Part shown: piece after piece, positions 49,861 to 58,743 of the stretch
Position numbering within the stretch: the stretch's first letter is position 1
Layout: each line of letters starts with the position of its first letter
From: Ornithinibacillus californiensis
Lineage (GTDB): Bacteria; Bacillota; Bacilli; Bacillales; Amphibacillaceae
DNA length: 64,000 nucleotides
Direction: 5' to 3'
NCBI RefSeq assembly: GCF_001038485.1
Contig: NZ_LDUE01000006.1
Span: forward strand, 44,601 to 108,600
The notes under the pieces: model-generated
Database searches by the model: none
What the model saw: only the letters and a program-made list of their open reading frames with translations
Told to the model about the DNA's origin: nothing
Made by a program: the position numbers and the translations under genes

Positions 49861-51456
49861 ATGAATAGCAAACTGATTGATTGGCCTACTTTTATAGGGG
49901 CTTTAGTTGTTTTACTTGCGGTATCACTACCATTAATTTTCTATCCTGAGGCCGGATCAAATGTTATCAATACAATCAATGAATTTATTACCGGAAATTT
50001 CGGTATTCTTTTTCTAGCTCTCGGACTACTCGCATTTATCTTTATGCTTTATATTGCCTTTAGCAAATATGGAAAAATCAAATTAGGAAAACGCGGCACC
50101 GAAAAAGAATTTGGTACCTTTTCTTGGGCAGCAATGCTATTTTCTGCTGGGATTGGCTCTAGTATATTATACTGGGGAATGATTGAATGGGCCTACTACT
50201 ATCAAGGTCCACCATTTGGTGTTGAACCAATGACAAAGGAAGCGATAGAACTCGCGATGACTTACGGGATATTTCACTGGGGACCAATTGCTTGGGCTAT
50301 TTATACGCTCCCGGCATTGCCAATCGCATATTTTTATTATGTCAGAAAAAATCCAGTACTAAAGATTAGCGCAGCAACAAAACCGGTATTAGGTAAACTT
50401 GCCGATGGACCTCTTGGTATCATCATTGATATTCTATTTATTTTTGGACTTTTAGGTGGTGCTGGCACCACACTTGCATTAGGGACACCTATGATTGCAG
50501 AAGGAATACATGATTTTACAGGAATTCCCGTTACACTCCTTTTACAAGCTGGGGTTATGCTTTTGTGTACGATGATCTTTGCGATTAGCGCTTATTCTGG
50601 ATTAAATAAAGGAATTAAAATACTAAGTGATATCAATCTCTGGCTAGCGATATTTATCCTGCTCTTTATTTTCATATTTGGACCCACTGTTTTTATTAGT
50701 GAAGCAACATTTTCTAGCTTAGGTATTCTAATGGATAACTTTTTCCATATGGCAACTTGGCTAGAGCCCTTAGCAGCTATTGACACGTACCCTGCAACAG
50801 GATTCCCAGAGTCATGGACCGTATTCTACTGGGCATGGTGGGTTGTATATGCTCCTTTTGTAGGGTTATTTGTTGCACGAATCTCCTATGGAAGAACCAT
50901 CAAAGAGATGATTCTAGGAACGATGATTTATGGGACGCTAGGAAGTATTCTGTTCTTCGGCGTTTTAGGAAACTTTGGTTTATATTTACAGCTTTCCGGC
51001 TCTTTTGATGTTATAAGCTACATGAATGAATTCGGGGCACCCGCAGCTATCATTGCAATCCTGAATCAGTTACCGATTTCTGGATTTATCGTGATTGTGT
51101 TTACCATCTTGTCGATTGTCTTTTTATCTACCACCTTTGATTCTGCTTCTTACATTTTAGCAGCAGTCGTACAAAAACATGTCCCTGGTGGTGAAGCACT
51201 GCGTTGGAATCGTCTATTCTGGGCATTTACATTATTACTACTACCATTAGTTCTAATGTTTATCGGTGATTTAGAAGCCTTACAAACTGCAAGTATTGTA
51301 GCAGGATTTCCAGTTATGTTTATTATGCTTTTACTTGCGATATCTTTTGTAAAAGCAGCAGGGAGTGATTTACGCGCAATGAAAGAGTATCGTTCCCCAA
51401 CCATTTATATAGACCGTAGAAATATCGAAAAGAAAGAGGATACAAATAATAAATAG
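49861..51456 (+). CDS. BCCT-family transporter (glycine betaine/choline/carnitine)
   Basis: 531 aa with 12 TM helices. The BCCT signatures are present: SAGIGSSILYWGMIEWAYYY, FHWGPIAWAIYTLPALP, and the Trp-rich TM8 region WTVFYWAWWVVYAPFVGLFVARISYGRTI (written here only up to TI). The Gly-rich stretch (LLGGAGTTLALGTPMIAEG) is also typical. Closest by length to OpuD/LcoP types of Bacillaceae. It takes up compatible solutes with Na+. The substrate cannot be fixed from these motifs. Short C-terminal tail (IDRRNIEKKEDTNNK) with little osmosensing extension. Confidence 0.93.
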   Translation: MNSKLIDWPTFIGALVVLLAVSLPLIFYPEAGSNVINTINEFITGNFGILFLALGLLAFIFMLYIAFSKYGKIKLGKRGTEKEFGTFSWAAMLFSAGIGSSILYWGMIEWAYYYQGPPFGVEPMTKEAIELAMTYGIFHWGPIAWAIYTLPALPIAYFYYVRKNPVLKISAATKPVLGKLADGPLGIIIDILFIFGLLGGAGTTLALGTPMIAEGIHDFTGIPVTLLLQAGVMLLCTMIFAISAYSGLNKGIKILSDINLWLAIFILLFIFIFGPTVFISEATFSSLGILMDNFFHMATWLEPLAAIDTYPATGFPESWTVFYWAWWVVYAPFVGLFVARISYGRTIKEMILGTMIYGTLGSILFFGVLGNFGLYLQLSGSFDVISYMNEFGAPAAIIAILNQLPISGFIVIVFTILSIVFLSTTFDSASYILAAVVQKHVPGGEALRWNRLFWAFTLLLLPLVLMFIGDLEALQTASIVAGFPVMFIMLLLAISFVKAAGSDLRAMKEYRSPTIYIDRRNIEKKEDTNNK

Positions 51457-51457
51457 A

Positions 51458-51484
51458 AGAGGAAGCGATTTGGCCGCTTCCTCT
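51458..51484. terminator. Bidirectional terminator
   Basis: Stem AGAGGAAGCG (51458-51467) with CGCTTCCTCT (51475-51484), followed by CTTTTCTTG on the plus strand; convergent genes on both sides. Confidence 0.86.
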
Positions 51485-51500
51485 CTTTTCTTGATGTATT

Positions 51501-52700
51501 TTAATAACGAACAGATGCGTTCACATTAATTAAACCATGGTCAACTAAGCGACCAACGCCATTCATATATACAGCTGTGTTTTCAATAGCAGCTCGAACC
51601 TGCGCATTATTTCTTCCTTGACCAGTAAGTAATGCTGCTTGCCCTGCAACATATGGAGCAGCCATAGATGTTCCAGACATATAGACATAGCTATTTCCAG
51701 GATAAGTAGATGCAATATCAACACCTGGAGCCATTACATCTACCCAAGTACCCCAGTTTGAAAAGTTAGCCTTGCGATTTCTAGAATCAACTGCACCAAC
51801 AGCAATAACATTCGTATAGGAAGCTGGTTCGAATGTTGTACGTACACCATCATTACCAGCAGCAGCTACCACAACCACACCACGATTCCAAGCATAGTTA
51901 ACTGCGTTCTCTAATGTTTGCGTATCACAATTACAGCCAAGAGAAAGATTAATAACCTCAGCGCCAGCATCCGTTGCATAAATAATTCCATCCGCGATAG
52001 CCGCTAACGATCCACTTCCATTAGCATCTAGCACACGTACGGCTAATATTTTTGTATTAGGCGCCATACCAGCAATTCCTGTACCATTGTTTGTCTCAGC
52101 AGCAGCAATACCAGCTACATGAGTACCATGCCCATTTTGATCACTTGGAGTCCAGTCATTTTGTACGAAGTCATAACCTAAAACTACTTTTCCATCTAAA
52201 TCAGGATGGTTATAGTCAACTCCTGTATCTAGAACTGCGATTTCTTGACTAGAGCTACCTCTAGTTACATCCCAAGCTAAATCTGCATCAGTATTAAACA
52301 GTCCATATTGGTAACTAGGGCTAAAATACGTATCATTTGGCGTCCACGTTGCGTTCAATACGTAGTTTGGCTCTGCATACTCAACATTGGGATTATTACT
52401 AAGTGCCTTAACAACTGCATCCACATTACCAACTTCTAGTACTAAAAATGGAGATTTAACTGCATCCACATCCGCTTTTACTTTAGCATTAGCATTTTTT
52501 ACTGCGTTGTTTTTCTGTGAAGCAGAAACATTATCTTTAAACTTTACGATTACCTCACCTTTGACATAATCCGCTTTAGATACTGTTGTAGAACTACTTG
52601 CAACCTTTTCTAGCTTCCCCTCTTCTGCAGCTGCTCCCACAATTGGAAATAGTAATACTAATGCTGCAATGATAAAACCACCTAACCAATTCTTCTTCAT
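51501..52700 (-). CDS. Secreted subtilisin-like serine protease (S8)
   Basis: 399-aa preproprotein: Sec signal (KKNWLGGFIIAALVLLFPIVGAAA), inhibitor-I9-like propeptide (about 45-115, DYVKGEVIVKFKDNVSASQ), mature S8 domain with Asp in IAVLDTGVDYNHPDL, His in GHGTHVAGIAA, oxyanion Asn in AAAGNDG, Ser in SGTSMAAPYVAG. Thermitase-like sequence, with two Cys in SLGCNCDTQ that may form a disulfide. Extracellular protein degradation. Strong ribosome binding site (GAGGAGGAG). Confidence 0.95.
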   Translation of the reverse strand: MKKNWLGGFIIAALVLLFPIVGAAAEEGKLEKVASSSTTVSKADYVKGEVIVKFKDNVSASQKNNAVKNANAKVKADVDAVKSPFLVLEVGNVDAVVKALSNNPNVEYAEPNYVLNATWTPNDTYFSPSYQYGLFNTDADLAWDVTRGSSSQEIAVLDTGVDYNHPDLDGKVVLGYDFVQNDWTPSDQNGHGTHVAGIAAAETNNGTGIAGMAPNTKILAVRVLDANGSGSLAAIADGIIYATDAGAEVINLSLGCNCDTQTLENAVNYAWNRGVVVVAAAGNDGVRTTFEPASYTNVIAVGAVDSRNRKANFSNWGTWVDVMAPGVDIASTYPGNSYVYMSGTSMAAPYVAGQAALLTGQGRNNAQVRAAIENTAVYMNGVGRLVDHGLINVNASVRY

Positions 52701-52861
52701 AAAACTCCTCCTCTCGAATGTACGTTTAATTATACTTCGAGATAAGAGGTATCATAATGAGCACTTAACCCTAAATAAGTTGGGAAAGTAAGGTCTGTAT
52801 ATAGTAATAGTTGCGGGACTAAACAACCATATCCAATAGAAGAATCATTCTTTATTTAACT

Positions 52862-52889
52862 TTGACCGTTATTTTGTCTATACTATAAA
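52862..52889 (+). promoter_or_regulatory. SigmaA-type promoter
   Basis: TTGACC (52862-52867), 16-nt spacer, TATAAA (52884-52889), 33 nt before the alpha/beta hydrolase start. Confidence 0.6.
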
Positions 52890-52921
52890 TACAATACAAG
52901 CGGTGGTGAAGAATTATTTAA

Positions 52922-53743
52922 ATGGAATATACAAAAGAATATATTAAGTTGCTAAATACAAACATTTACTGTGAATACGCTATACAGGTTGATAAACCAA
53001 CTATATTTCTAATCCATGGATTTGTTGCTTCGTCGTATACATTTAATCGACTAAAACCTTTACTAACAAAAGACTTTTCTGTAATCGCGATCGATTTACC
53101 TGGATTTGGAAAGAGTGAAAAGTCCACATCATTTACATATTCATTTGAAAACTATGCTAACCTCGTTCTTAAATGCTTAGACTATTTCGGGATAAAGAGG
53201 GCATATATCGCTGGCCATTCAATGGGAGGACAAATAGCACTATACACTGCAAAAAAAGAACCTAATAGAGTAGATAAACTAATTTTGTTCTGTAGCTCTG
53301 GATACTTACCTCGAGCAAAAAATTACCTTATTTATTCATCCTACCTCCCCTTCTTTCATTTCCTAGCAAAACGAAAGATTAATTCACAAAGCGTGGTGAG
53401 GAACTTAAAAAACGTATTCTATGACCACAAGTTAATTACAAATGATCAAATTGAGGAATACGGCAAACCACTCCAAGACAAGAATTTTGCCAAGTCATTG
53501 GTTAGGTTACTACGTCATCGTGAAGGTGATTTAAGAAGTGAACAATTAAAGGAGATCCAGACTCCTGCATTACTCCTCTGGGGTGAGGAAGATAAAGTTG
53601 TTCCACTAGTTATTGGCAAGAAGTTAGCTAAAGACTTACCGAATGCCAAGCTTTTTACTTTTGAAAAGGCAGGACATTTAGTAACAGAAGAAAAACCTCA
53701 AGAAATATTCTCGCAAATTCTTTCCTTTACAGAAAAGGCCTGA
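52922..53743 (+). CDS. Alpha/beta-hydrolase fold protein
   Basis: 273 aa, cytosolic. Oxyanion-side FLIHGFVASSYTFNRL, nucleophile elbow GHSMGGQIAL (Ser about 100), acid Asp in WGEEDKVVPL and His in FEKAGHLVTEEKP. This is the plain esterase/lipase-like or MhpC-type group, substrate unknown. Ribosome binding site GGTGGTGAAG. Followed by a hairpin terminator. Confidence 0.9.
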   Translation: MEYTKEYIKLLNTNIYCEYAIQVDKPTIFLIHGFVASSYTFNRLKPLLTKDFSVIAIDLPGFGKSEKSTSFTYSFENYANLVLKCLDYFGIKRAYIAGHSMGGQIALYTAKKEPNRVDKLILFCSSGYLPRAKNYLIYSSYLPFFHFLAKRKINSQSVVRNLKNVFYDHKLITNDQIEEYGKPLQDKNFAKSLVRLLRHREGDLRSEQLKEIQTPALLLWGEEDKVVPLVIGKKLAKDLPNAKLFTFEKAGHLVTEEKPQEIFSQILSFTEKA

Positions 53744-53771
53744 AGATTAAGTCCATACTTAATCTCTGGCC
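53737..53771 (+). terminator. Terminator of alpha/beta hydrolase gene
   Basis: Nested stem: GGCC (53737-53740) with GGCC (53768-53771) and AGATTAAG (53744-53751) with CTTAATCT (53758-53765), then TTATTTTCTT. Confidence 0.8.
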
Positions 53772-53852
53772 TTATTTTCTTATATTAGCCCACTACTTTT
53801 ACTAGGTTTCGCATAATCTATAGTAAAATTTTTGAAATATGGAGTGAGCTAT

Positions 53853-54308
53853 ATGCCATCTAGAAGGAAGCTACCTAGCCGCTTCGATGTTGACATGACT
53901 CCTTTACACGACTTTATGAAACAAATGGATTCTTTTTTCAACCATTCCTTTAAACAAATGAATGAGCATTTCCACTTTAAACCCTTTTGGGTAGATGTAA
54001 AAGAGACTAACACCCACTTCATCATTGAAGCAGAACTACAAGGATATAAAAAGGAGCAAATTGAAATCGAGTTGGTTGGAAATCAAGTTCAAATAGGTGT
54101 ACAGGATTATCAATTTATCGACCAAGAAGATACGAAAAATAACTTAAAGTTTAACAAACAAAGCATCGCTAAGAAAGAGCGCGTTATTACTTTACCATTC
54201 GACATACCAAAGAAAGACGTAAAAGCTTCGTTTAAAAATGACATACTCAAAATATCCGTTCGCAAACCCAAAATAGATCACTCGTATATCGATATTGAAG
54301 ATTCCTAA
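53853..54308 (+). CDS. Hsp20/alpha-crystallin family protein
   Basis: 151-aa small heat-shock protein. The alpha-crystallin domain (about 45-135) reads FKPFWVDVKETNTHFIIEAELQGYKKEQIEIEL and ends with KKDVKASFKNDILKISVRKP; the domain lacks the last classical IxI tail but has the core A-x-x-x-n-G-v-L equivalent (SFKNDILKI). Start: ATG at 53853 after GGAGTGA; the TTG at 53832 lies upstream of it. In Bacillus such proteins include CotM/CotP-like spore coat Hsp20s and YocM. Role as holdase or coat component is open. Confidence 0.85.
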   Translation: MPSRRKLPSRFDVDMTPLHDFMKQMDSFFNHSFKQMNEHFHFKPFWVDVKETNTHFIIEAELQGYKKEQIEIELVGNQVQIGVQDYQFIDQEDTKNNLKFNKQSIAKKERVITLPFDIPKKDVKASFKNDILKISVRKPKIDHSYIDIEDS

Positions 54309-54316
54309 TACCACTT

Positions 54317-54345
54317 GGATTCGACATGCTCATAACGTCGAATCC
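54317..54345 (+). terminator. Candidate terminator of hsp20 gene
   Basis: Stem GGATTCGAC (54317-54325) with GTCGAATCC (54337-54345), followed by CTTTGCTTTT. It overlaps the upstream part of the longer reading frame of the next gene, an extra reason to prefer that gene's TTG start. Confidence 0.7.
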
Positions 54346-54373
54346 CTTTGCTTTTACAAGAGGAGTGAACCAA

Positions 54374-55150
54374 TTGGCAGTAATTCGAACAGATAAATGG
54401 CTAGAAAAATCATATTCTACTCCAGATAAATTGTTTCAGAAACTCACAAATTACTTTAATCATGACAATTCTACCGAGATTGCATCCCTACTTACTAGTC
54501 ATGGGATGTATCAACGGCCCGAACCAAATGGGGAAAATATGATACAGGCACTTAGAAATAAAAAAATATGGGACATTGTCCAACAAGAAGAGAAAAACTT
54601 GAAACGAGAATGGGATGGAAGAAACATTCCCATCTTTATTTTTCCCTCAAACTCATACAATAGAAAGATTAGAGAGCATTACAACGGAAGAACTGGTCTA
54701 GCATTTCAAGACAAATTATTCCTTTTTGTATCTGAAGAAACAACAGAAGAAGAAATAAAAGCACTATTTACTCATGAATACAACCATTCATGTAGACTTA
54801 CCCATGACAAGATTAAGGAAAAAAACTATACATTACTTGATATTGTAATATTAGAAGGTTTAGCAGAAAATGCAGTACGAGAAAGGTTTGGTACACGTCC
54901 CCTCGCCCCATGGACTACCTATTATTCAGACACTGAGTTGGAAAAGATGTGGAATGACCTAATACTTCCAAGTAAGGATTTACCAAAATCAAACAGGAAA
55001 GCAAGTAAACTTTTATATGGATCTAGCTTTTACCCAGACATGGTTGGATATAGTGTTGGTTATTATCTTGTCAAACAGTATATGAAGAAAACAAGTAAAC
55101 GAAGTAAAGAACTTCTCTCTTTACCCGCTCAAGAAATAGCCTTTGACTAA
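54374..55150 (+). CDS. YjaZ-like DUF2268 zinc-dependent protease
   Basis: 258 aa with no signal peptide. The HExxH-type site is FTHEYNHSCRL (HEYNH, about 138-142), followed by LLDIVILEGLAENAVRERFG with the likely third ligand Glu, the pattern of DUF2268 predicted Zn proteases such as B. subtilis YjaZ, whose length it matches. Start: TTG at 54374 with AGAGGAGTG 8 nt upstream; the ATG at 54326 lies inside the preceding terminator. Target unknown. Confidence 0.85.
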   Translation: MAVIRTDKWLEKSYSTPDKLFQKLTNYFNHDNSTEIASLLTSHGMYQRPEPNGENMIQALRNKKIWDIVQQEEKNLKREWDGRNIPIFIFPSNSYNRKIREHYNGRTGLAFQDKLFLFVSEETTEEEIKALFTHEYNHSCRLTHDKIKEKNYTLLDIVILEGLAENAVRERFGTRPLAPWTTYYSDTELEKMWNDLILPSKDLPKSNRKASKLLYGSSFYPDMVGYSVGYYLVKQYMKKTSKRSKELLSLPAQEIAFD

Positions 55151-55230
55151 TTTATAGGCAATTATAACGATTCCCAGAAATCTAGGTATCTATCCCAATC
55201 AATAAACTTTAGCCTTCATATAGTATTAAC

Positions 55231-55273
55231 AAACACTAATTAAATAGTGTTTAATTCCGGAGTTTTCAACTCC
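55231..55273 (+). repeat. Two adjacent inverted repeats upstream of YjcZ-family gene
   Basis: AAACACTA (55231-55238) with TAGTGTTT (55245-55252), and GGAGTT (55259-55264) with AACTCC (55268-55273). Both are perfect and lie about 40 nt before the small gene. They could form 5'-UTR hairpins or be operators. Unassigned. Confidence 0.5.
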
Positions 55274-55311
55274 ACTTGAAATCTTACAATGTACGTTAGG
55301 AGGGATGTAGA

Positions 55312-55437
55312 ATGTCATTCGGATACGGCTGTGGTTATGGCGGCGGTTACGGCTACGGCGGAGGATATAACAATGGCTTTGCTTTAATTGTTGTGTTATT
55401 TATCCTTCTAATCATCGTAGGTGCTGCTTGGCTATAA
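55312..55437 (+). CDS. YjcZ-family sporulation peptide (41 aa)
   Basis: 41-aa peptide with AGGAGGG before the ATG. N-terminus Gly/Tyr-rich ([19 protein letters not shown]), then one hydrophobic helix ([18 protein letters not shown]). It matches the YjcZ/YczN/CotH-adjacent class of small spore-associated peptides common in Bacillaceae. One Cys in the Gly/Tyr head. Probably embedded in or associated with a spore membrane or coat layer; function unknown. Confidence 0.85.
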   Translation: MSFGYGCGYGGGYGYGGGYNNGFALIVVLFILLIIVGAAWL

Positions 55438-55449
55438 TATAAGAATAAA

Positions 55450-55593
55450 ACTACGATATGACGGGGTTCCAGTCCCCGTCCGTAGTTAGCGTAATTGATA
55501 AGAAACTATATTTCTTCTAAGTTATCGGCCAAGAGGTGGGCCTTAATTTTAAAACTATAGTGAGCAAAAGTATCCCGTTTATAGGGATACTTT
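55450..55593 (+). ncRNA. Structured terminated RNA downstream of YjcZ-family gene (candidate sRNA or 3'-UTR)
   Basis: From 55450: ACTACG pairs with CGTAGT (55481-55486), enclosing GACGGGG (55460-55466) with CCCCGTC (55474-55480), a bulged GC-rich stem unusual for this AT-rich region. A second GGCC/GGCC hairpin lies at about 55527-55545. The segment ends with an intrinsic terminator, AAAGTATCCC (55567-55576) with GGGATACTTT (55584-55593) and a T-run. It may be the 3' UTR of the small gene or a separate RNA. No known family recognised. Confidence 0.4.
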
Positions 55594-55699
55594 TTTTGTG
55601 TTGTAAAGAGGTTAATTGCTTCCTACTCCCCCACTTTTTCCCATCTAAACCACGTTGTTACAGACATTTCCACGAAAACGACAAATCTTCTTGAACATT

Positions 55700-55717
55700 T
55701 TGTGAAGTATTTCTCAA
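55700..55717 (+). promoter_or_regulatory. Rex-like operator 1 (upstream of qox promoter)
   Basis: TTGTG-N8-CTCAA at 55700-55717 (TTGTGAAGTATTTCTCAA). One mismatch from the Rex consensus TTGTG-N8-CACAA. Just upstream of the inferred -35 element. Confidence 0.6.
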
Positions 55718-55721
55718 TCCA

Positions 55722-55750
55722 TTGTAATATTCTTCACAGCGTAATAAGAT
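55722..55750 (+). promoter_or_regulatory. Candidate qox promoter
   Basis: TTGTAA (55722-55727), 17-nt spacer, TAAGAT (55745-55750). It is flanked by the two Rex-like sites. Consensus match is moderate. Confidence 0.5.
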
Positions 55751-55764
55751 ATGGTAGCGGTACT

Positions 55765-55782
55765 TTGTGAAAAAAAACACAA
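55765..55782 (+). promoter_or_regulatory. Rex-like operator 2 (downstream of qox promoter)
   Basis: TTGTG (55765-55769), eight A, CACAA (55778-55782): a perfect TTGTG-N8-CACAA palindrome, the Rex consensus. It lies just downstream of the inferred -10, where a bound repressor would block transcription. Rex senses the NADH/NAD ratio. Confidence 0.65.
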
Positions 55783-55833
55783 GTTTGTCCAATTTATGAA
55801 CAACCCAGATTATGGTGAAGGGAGTAAAAGAAA

Positions 55834-56745
55834 ATGAAACTTAAATTAGCATTTATTTCGTTTGCTATATTGATTACGACAATTTTAGCTGGTTGTGAAC
55901 CTTTATTGGTATTAGACCCAAAAGGTCCTCAAGCTGAGACAACAGCTAATGTAATATGGCTATCCATATTTACAATGGCGGTAATCGTTATTGTAGTTAT
56001 TTCAATGCTAGTATTCATCGTGTATAAATATCGAGCTAGCAAGCAAAAAGAGGATTATGAACCACCACATATTGAAGGAAATCCTATTGTAGAATCAATA
56101 ATCATAGGGATCCCTGTTTTAATTGTTATATTCTTATCCATTGTTTCTGTGAAATCAACATACGAAGTGGAAAACATCCCAGAAGGTTACGAAAATCAAG
56201 AACCAATGGTAATTTACGCAGCTTCTTCTAACTGGAAATGGCATTTTAGCTATCCCGAGCAGGATATCGAAACATTAAACTATGTTATCTTGCCGACGAA
56301 TCGCCCTATTGAATTCCGATTGTACTCATACGGTCCCATCACAAGCTTCTGGATTCCTCAGCTTGCAGGACAAAAGTATGCAATGGCAGATATGGTTACT
56401 AAAATTAATATGGTAGCAGAGGTTCCAGGAGATTATGCTGGCCGTAATGCTAACTTCAGTGGTAAAGGTTTTGCTGAAAATACGTTTACCGCAACAGCCT
56501 TATCACCTGATGAATTTGATAAATGGGTAGAAGAGATTCAATCTACTGCTAAGCCTCTAACAGAAGAAAAGTATGAAGAGTTATTAGAGCCTGGCCACCT
56601 AGGACAAATGACGTTTACAGGAACACATCTAGAGTTTAAACCTGCCCCTGAAGGTGAGAATGCTGGACACCATCATGGAGACGCAGATGAAGAAATTGAA
56701 CGTAACGATCAAGAAGAAGGACTTGAAGACCATTCTAATCATTAA
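55834..56745 (+). CDS. qoxA: Cytochrome aa3 quinol oxidase subunit II (QoxA)
   Basis: 303-aa lipoprotein: signal with lipobox TILAGC, two TM helices (about 40-65 and 88-108), then the external cupredoxin domain. The CuA ligands of cytochrome c oxidases (Cys-Cys pair) are absent in SFWIPQLAGQKYAMADMV, so it takes electrons from menaquinol. SSNWKWHFSYPEQDIETLNY fits QoxA. The C-terminal tail is acidic and His-rich (AGHHHGDADEE, HSNH). First gene of qoxABCD. Confidence 0.95.
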   Translation: MKLKLAFISFAILITTILAGCEPLLVLDPKGPQAETTANVIWLSIFTMAVIVIVVISMLVFIVYKYRASKQKEDYEPPHIEGNPIVESIIIGIPVLIVIFLSIVSVKSTYEVENIPEGYENQEPMVIYAASSNWKWHFSYPEQDIETLNYVILPTNRPIEFRLYSYGPITSFWIPQLAGQKYAMADMVTKINMVAEVPGDYAGRNANFSGKGFAENTFTATALSPDEFDKWVEEIQSTAKPLTEEKYEELLEPGHLGQMTFTGTHLEFKPAPEGENAGHHHGDADEEIERNDQEEGLEDHSNH

Positions 56746-56796
56746 TAAAACGAACGATACTACACAAATATTAAAATCTCGAGAGGAGTTAACATA

Positions 56797-58743
56797 ATGG
56801 AATTTTTTGAACGGTTTGCCATCCCCCACCCTAGTCCATTAATTTATGCATCAATGGTTGCCATTGGCCTTACACTTATCGCCATTGTTATCGGAATAAC
56901 ATATTTTAATAAATGGGGTTATCTATGGCGCGAATGGTTAACTACTGTTGACCATAAACGAATCGGAATTATGTATATGATTTCAGCATTATTAATGCTT
57001 TTCCGAGGTGGCGCAGATGCAGTCATGATGCGTTTACAAACTGCTGTTCCAGATAATGCATTTTTAGATGCACAGCATTATAATGAGGTATTTACAACAC
57101 ATGGTGTTGTCATGATTTTCTTCATGGCGATGGCATTTGTAATTGGTTTAATGAACTTCGTTGTTCCACTACAAATCGGGGCACGAGATGTTGCATTTCC
57201 TCGCTTAAACGCAATTAGTTTTTGGCTATATTTTGCAGGAGCAATGTTATTTAATATCTCCTTTGTCATTGGAGGTTCTCCAGATGCAGGATGGACGAAT
57301 TACTTCCCTCTAGCAGGAACTGATTTTAGTGAATCTGTTGGTGTAAACTACTATATGTGGTCTTTACAGATTTCTGGTATCGGTACTTTAATGACTGGTA
57401 TTAACTTTATTGTAACGATTCTTAAAATGAGAGCACCTGGCATGAAATTAATGAAAATGCCGATGTTTACATGGTCTGCATTAATTACAAACGTTATTAT
57501 CGTATTTGCTTTCCCTGTATTAACAATCGCTCTATTAATGGGTACTTTCGACCGACAGTTTGGTACACATTTCTTTGCATCAACTAATGGCGGAATGGAT
57601 ATGCTTTGGGCCAACCTATTTTGGGTTTGGGGACATCCTGAAGTTTACATCTTAATTCTTCCTGCCTTTGGTATTTATAGTGAGATTATCGCTACCTTCT
57701 CACAAAGAAACTTATATGGTTATAAATCAATGGTTGGATCGATGGTTATTATTTCATTCTTATCATTCCTTGTTTGGGTACACCACTTCTTCACCATGGG
57801 TCATGGTGCATTAGTAAATGGTATCTTTTCTATTACAACGATGGCAATTGCAGTACCAACAGGAATTAAGATTTTCAACTGGTTATTAACGATGTGGAAA
57901 GGAAAAATCCGTTTCACAGTACCAATGCTATATTCTCTAGGATTTATTCCTTTATTTACTATCGGTGGTGTAACTGGGGTTATGCTAGCAATAGCAAGTG
58001 CGGATTACCAATATCACAATACCATGTTCTTAGTAGCTCACTTCCACAATGTAATCATTCCAGGTGTTGTATTTGCAATGTTAGCTGGATTAACGTACTG
58101 GTGGCCTAAAATGTTCGGATTTATGCTAAATGAGCGCATTGGTAAATGGGGATTCTGGTTCCTATCCATCGGATTCGTCTTTGCTTTCTTCCCAATGTAT
58201 ATTACCGGTTTAGACGGCCAAGCAAGACGTATGTACACGTATTCTGAAGCAACTGGATTCGGTCCTTTAAATATGCTTTCCTTCTTTGGAGCAGGACTTA
58301 TGGCGATTGCATTTGCACTTATTGTATACAACGTGTATTATAGCTTCCGTCATTCACCTAGAAATGTTGGTATGGATCCTTGGAATGCTCGTTCTCTTGA
58401 ATGGGCTACTCAAAACCCAGTACCAGAGTATAACTTTGCTGTTACACCGGTAGTCAATTCTTCAGAAGCATTCTGGGACTCTAAGAAAAACGGACACCAA
58501 TTGTTTAAAGATAAAATCACAAAAATCCATATGCCTAATAATAGTGGCATGCCAATTATCTTGGCTGGGTTCTTCTTTATCTTTGGTTTCTCTTTCGTCT
58601 TTAGTATTTGGATTGGTGTCATCGTCTCAGCTCTAGGAATACTTGGGACAATGGCTTATCGATCATTTGAAAATGATCATGGTCGTTATATTTCTGAAGA
58701 GGAAATAAAAGAAACAGAAAAAGAATACGGAGGTGCTAAATAA
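56797..58743 (+). CDS. qoxB: Cytochrome aa3 quinol oxidase subunit I (QoxB)
   Basis: 648-aa heme-copper oxidase core, about 14-15 TM helices. Metal ligands: CuB His in WGHPEVYILILP, the His pair in VWVHHFFTMGH, and the heme ligands in VAHFHNVIIPG. Catalyses oxygen reduction with proton pumping. Strong GAGAGGAG ribosome binding site. The stop shares its last base with the qoxC start (ATAATG). Confidence 0.97.
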   Translation: MEFFERFAIPHPSPLIYASMVAIGLTLIAIVIGITYFNKWGYLWREWLTTVDHKRIGIMYMISALLMLFRGGADAVMMRLQTAVPDNAFLDAQHYNEVFTTHGVVMIFFMAMAFVIGLMNFVVPLQIGARDVAFPRLNAISFWLYFAGAMLFNISFVIGGSPDAGWTNYFPLAGTDFSESVGVNYYMWSLQISGIGTLMTGINFIVTILKMRAPGMKLMKMPMFTWSALITNVIIVFAFPVLTIALLMGTFDRQFGTHFFASTNGGMDMLWANLFWVWGHPEVYILILPAFGIYSEIIATFSQRNLYGYKSMVGSMVIISFLSFLVWVHHFFTMGHGALVNGIFSITTMAIAVPTGIKIFNWLLTMWKGKIRFTVPMLYSLGFIPLFTIGGVTGVMLAIASADYQYHNTMFLVAHFHNVIIPGVVFAMLAGLTYWWPKMFGFMLNERIGKWGFWFLSIGFVFAFFPMYITGLDGQARRMYTYSEATGFGPLNMLSFFGAGLMAIAFALIVYNVYYSFRHSPRNVGMDPWNARSLEWATQNPVPEYNFAVTPVVNSSEAFWDSKKNGHQLFKDKITKIHMPNNSGMPIILAGFFFIFGFSFVFSIWIGVIVSALGILGTMAYRSFENDHGRYISEEEIKETEKEYGGAK

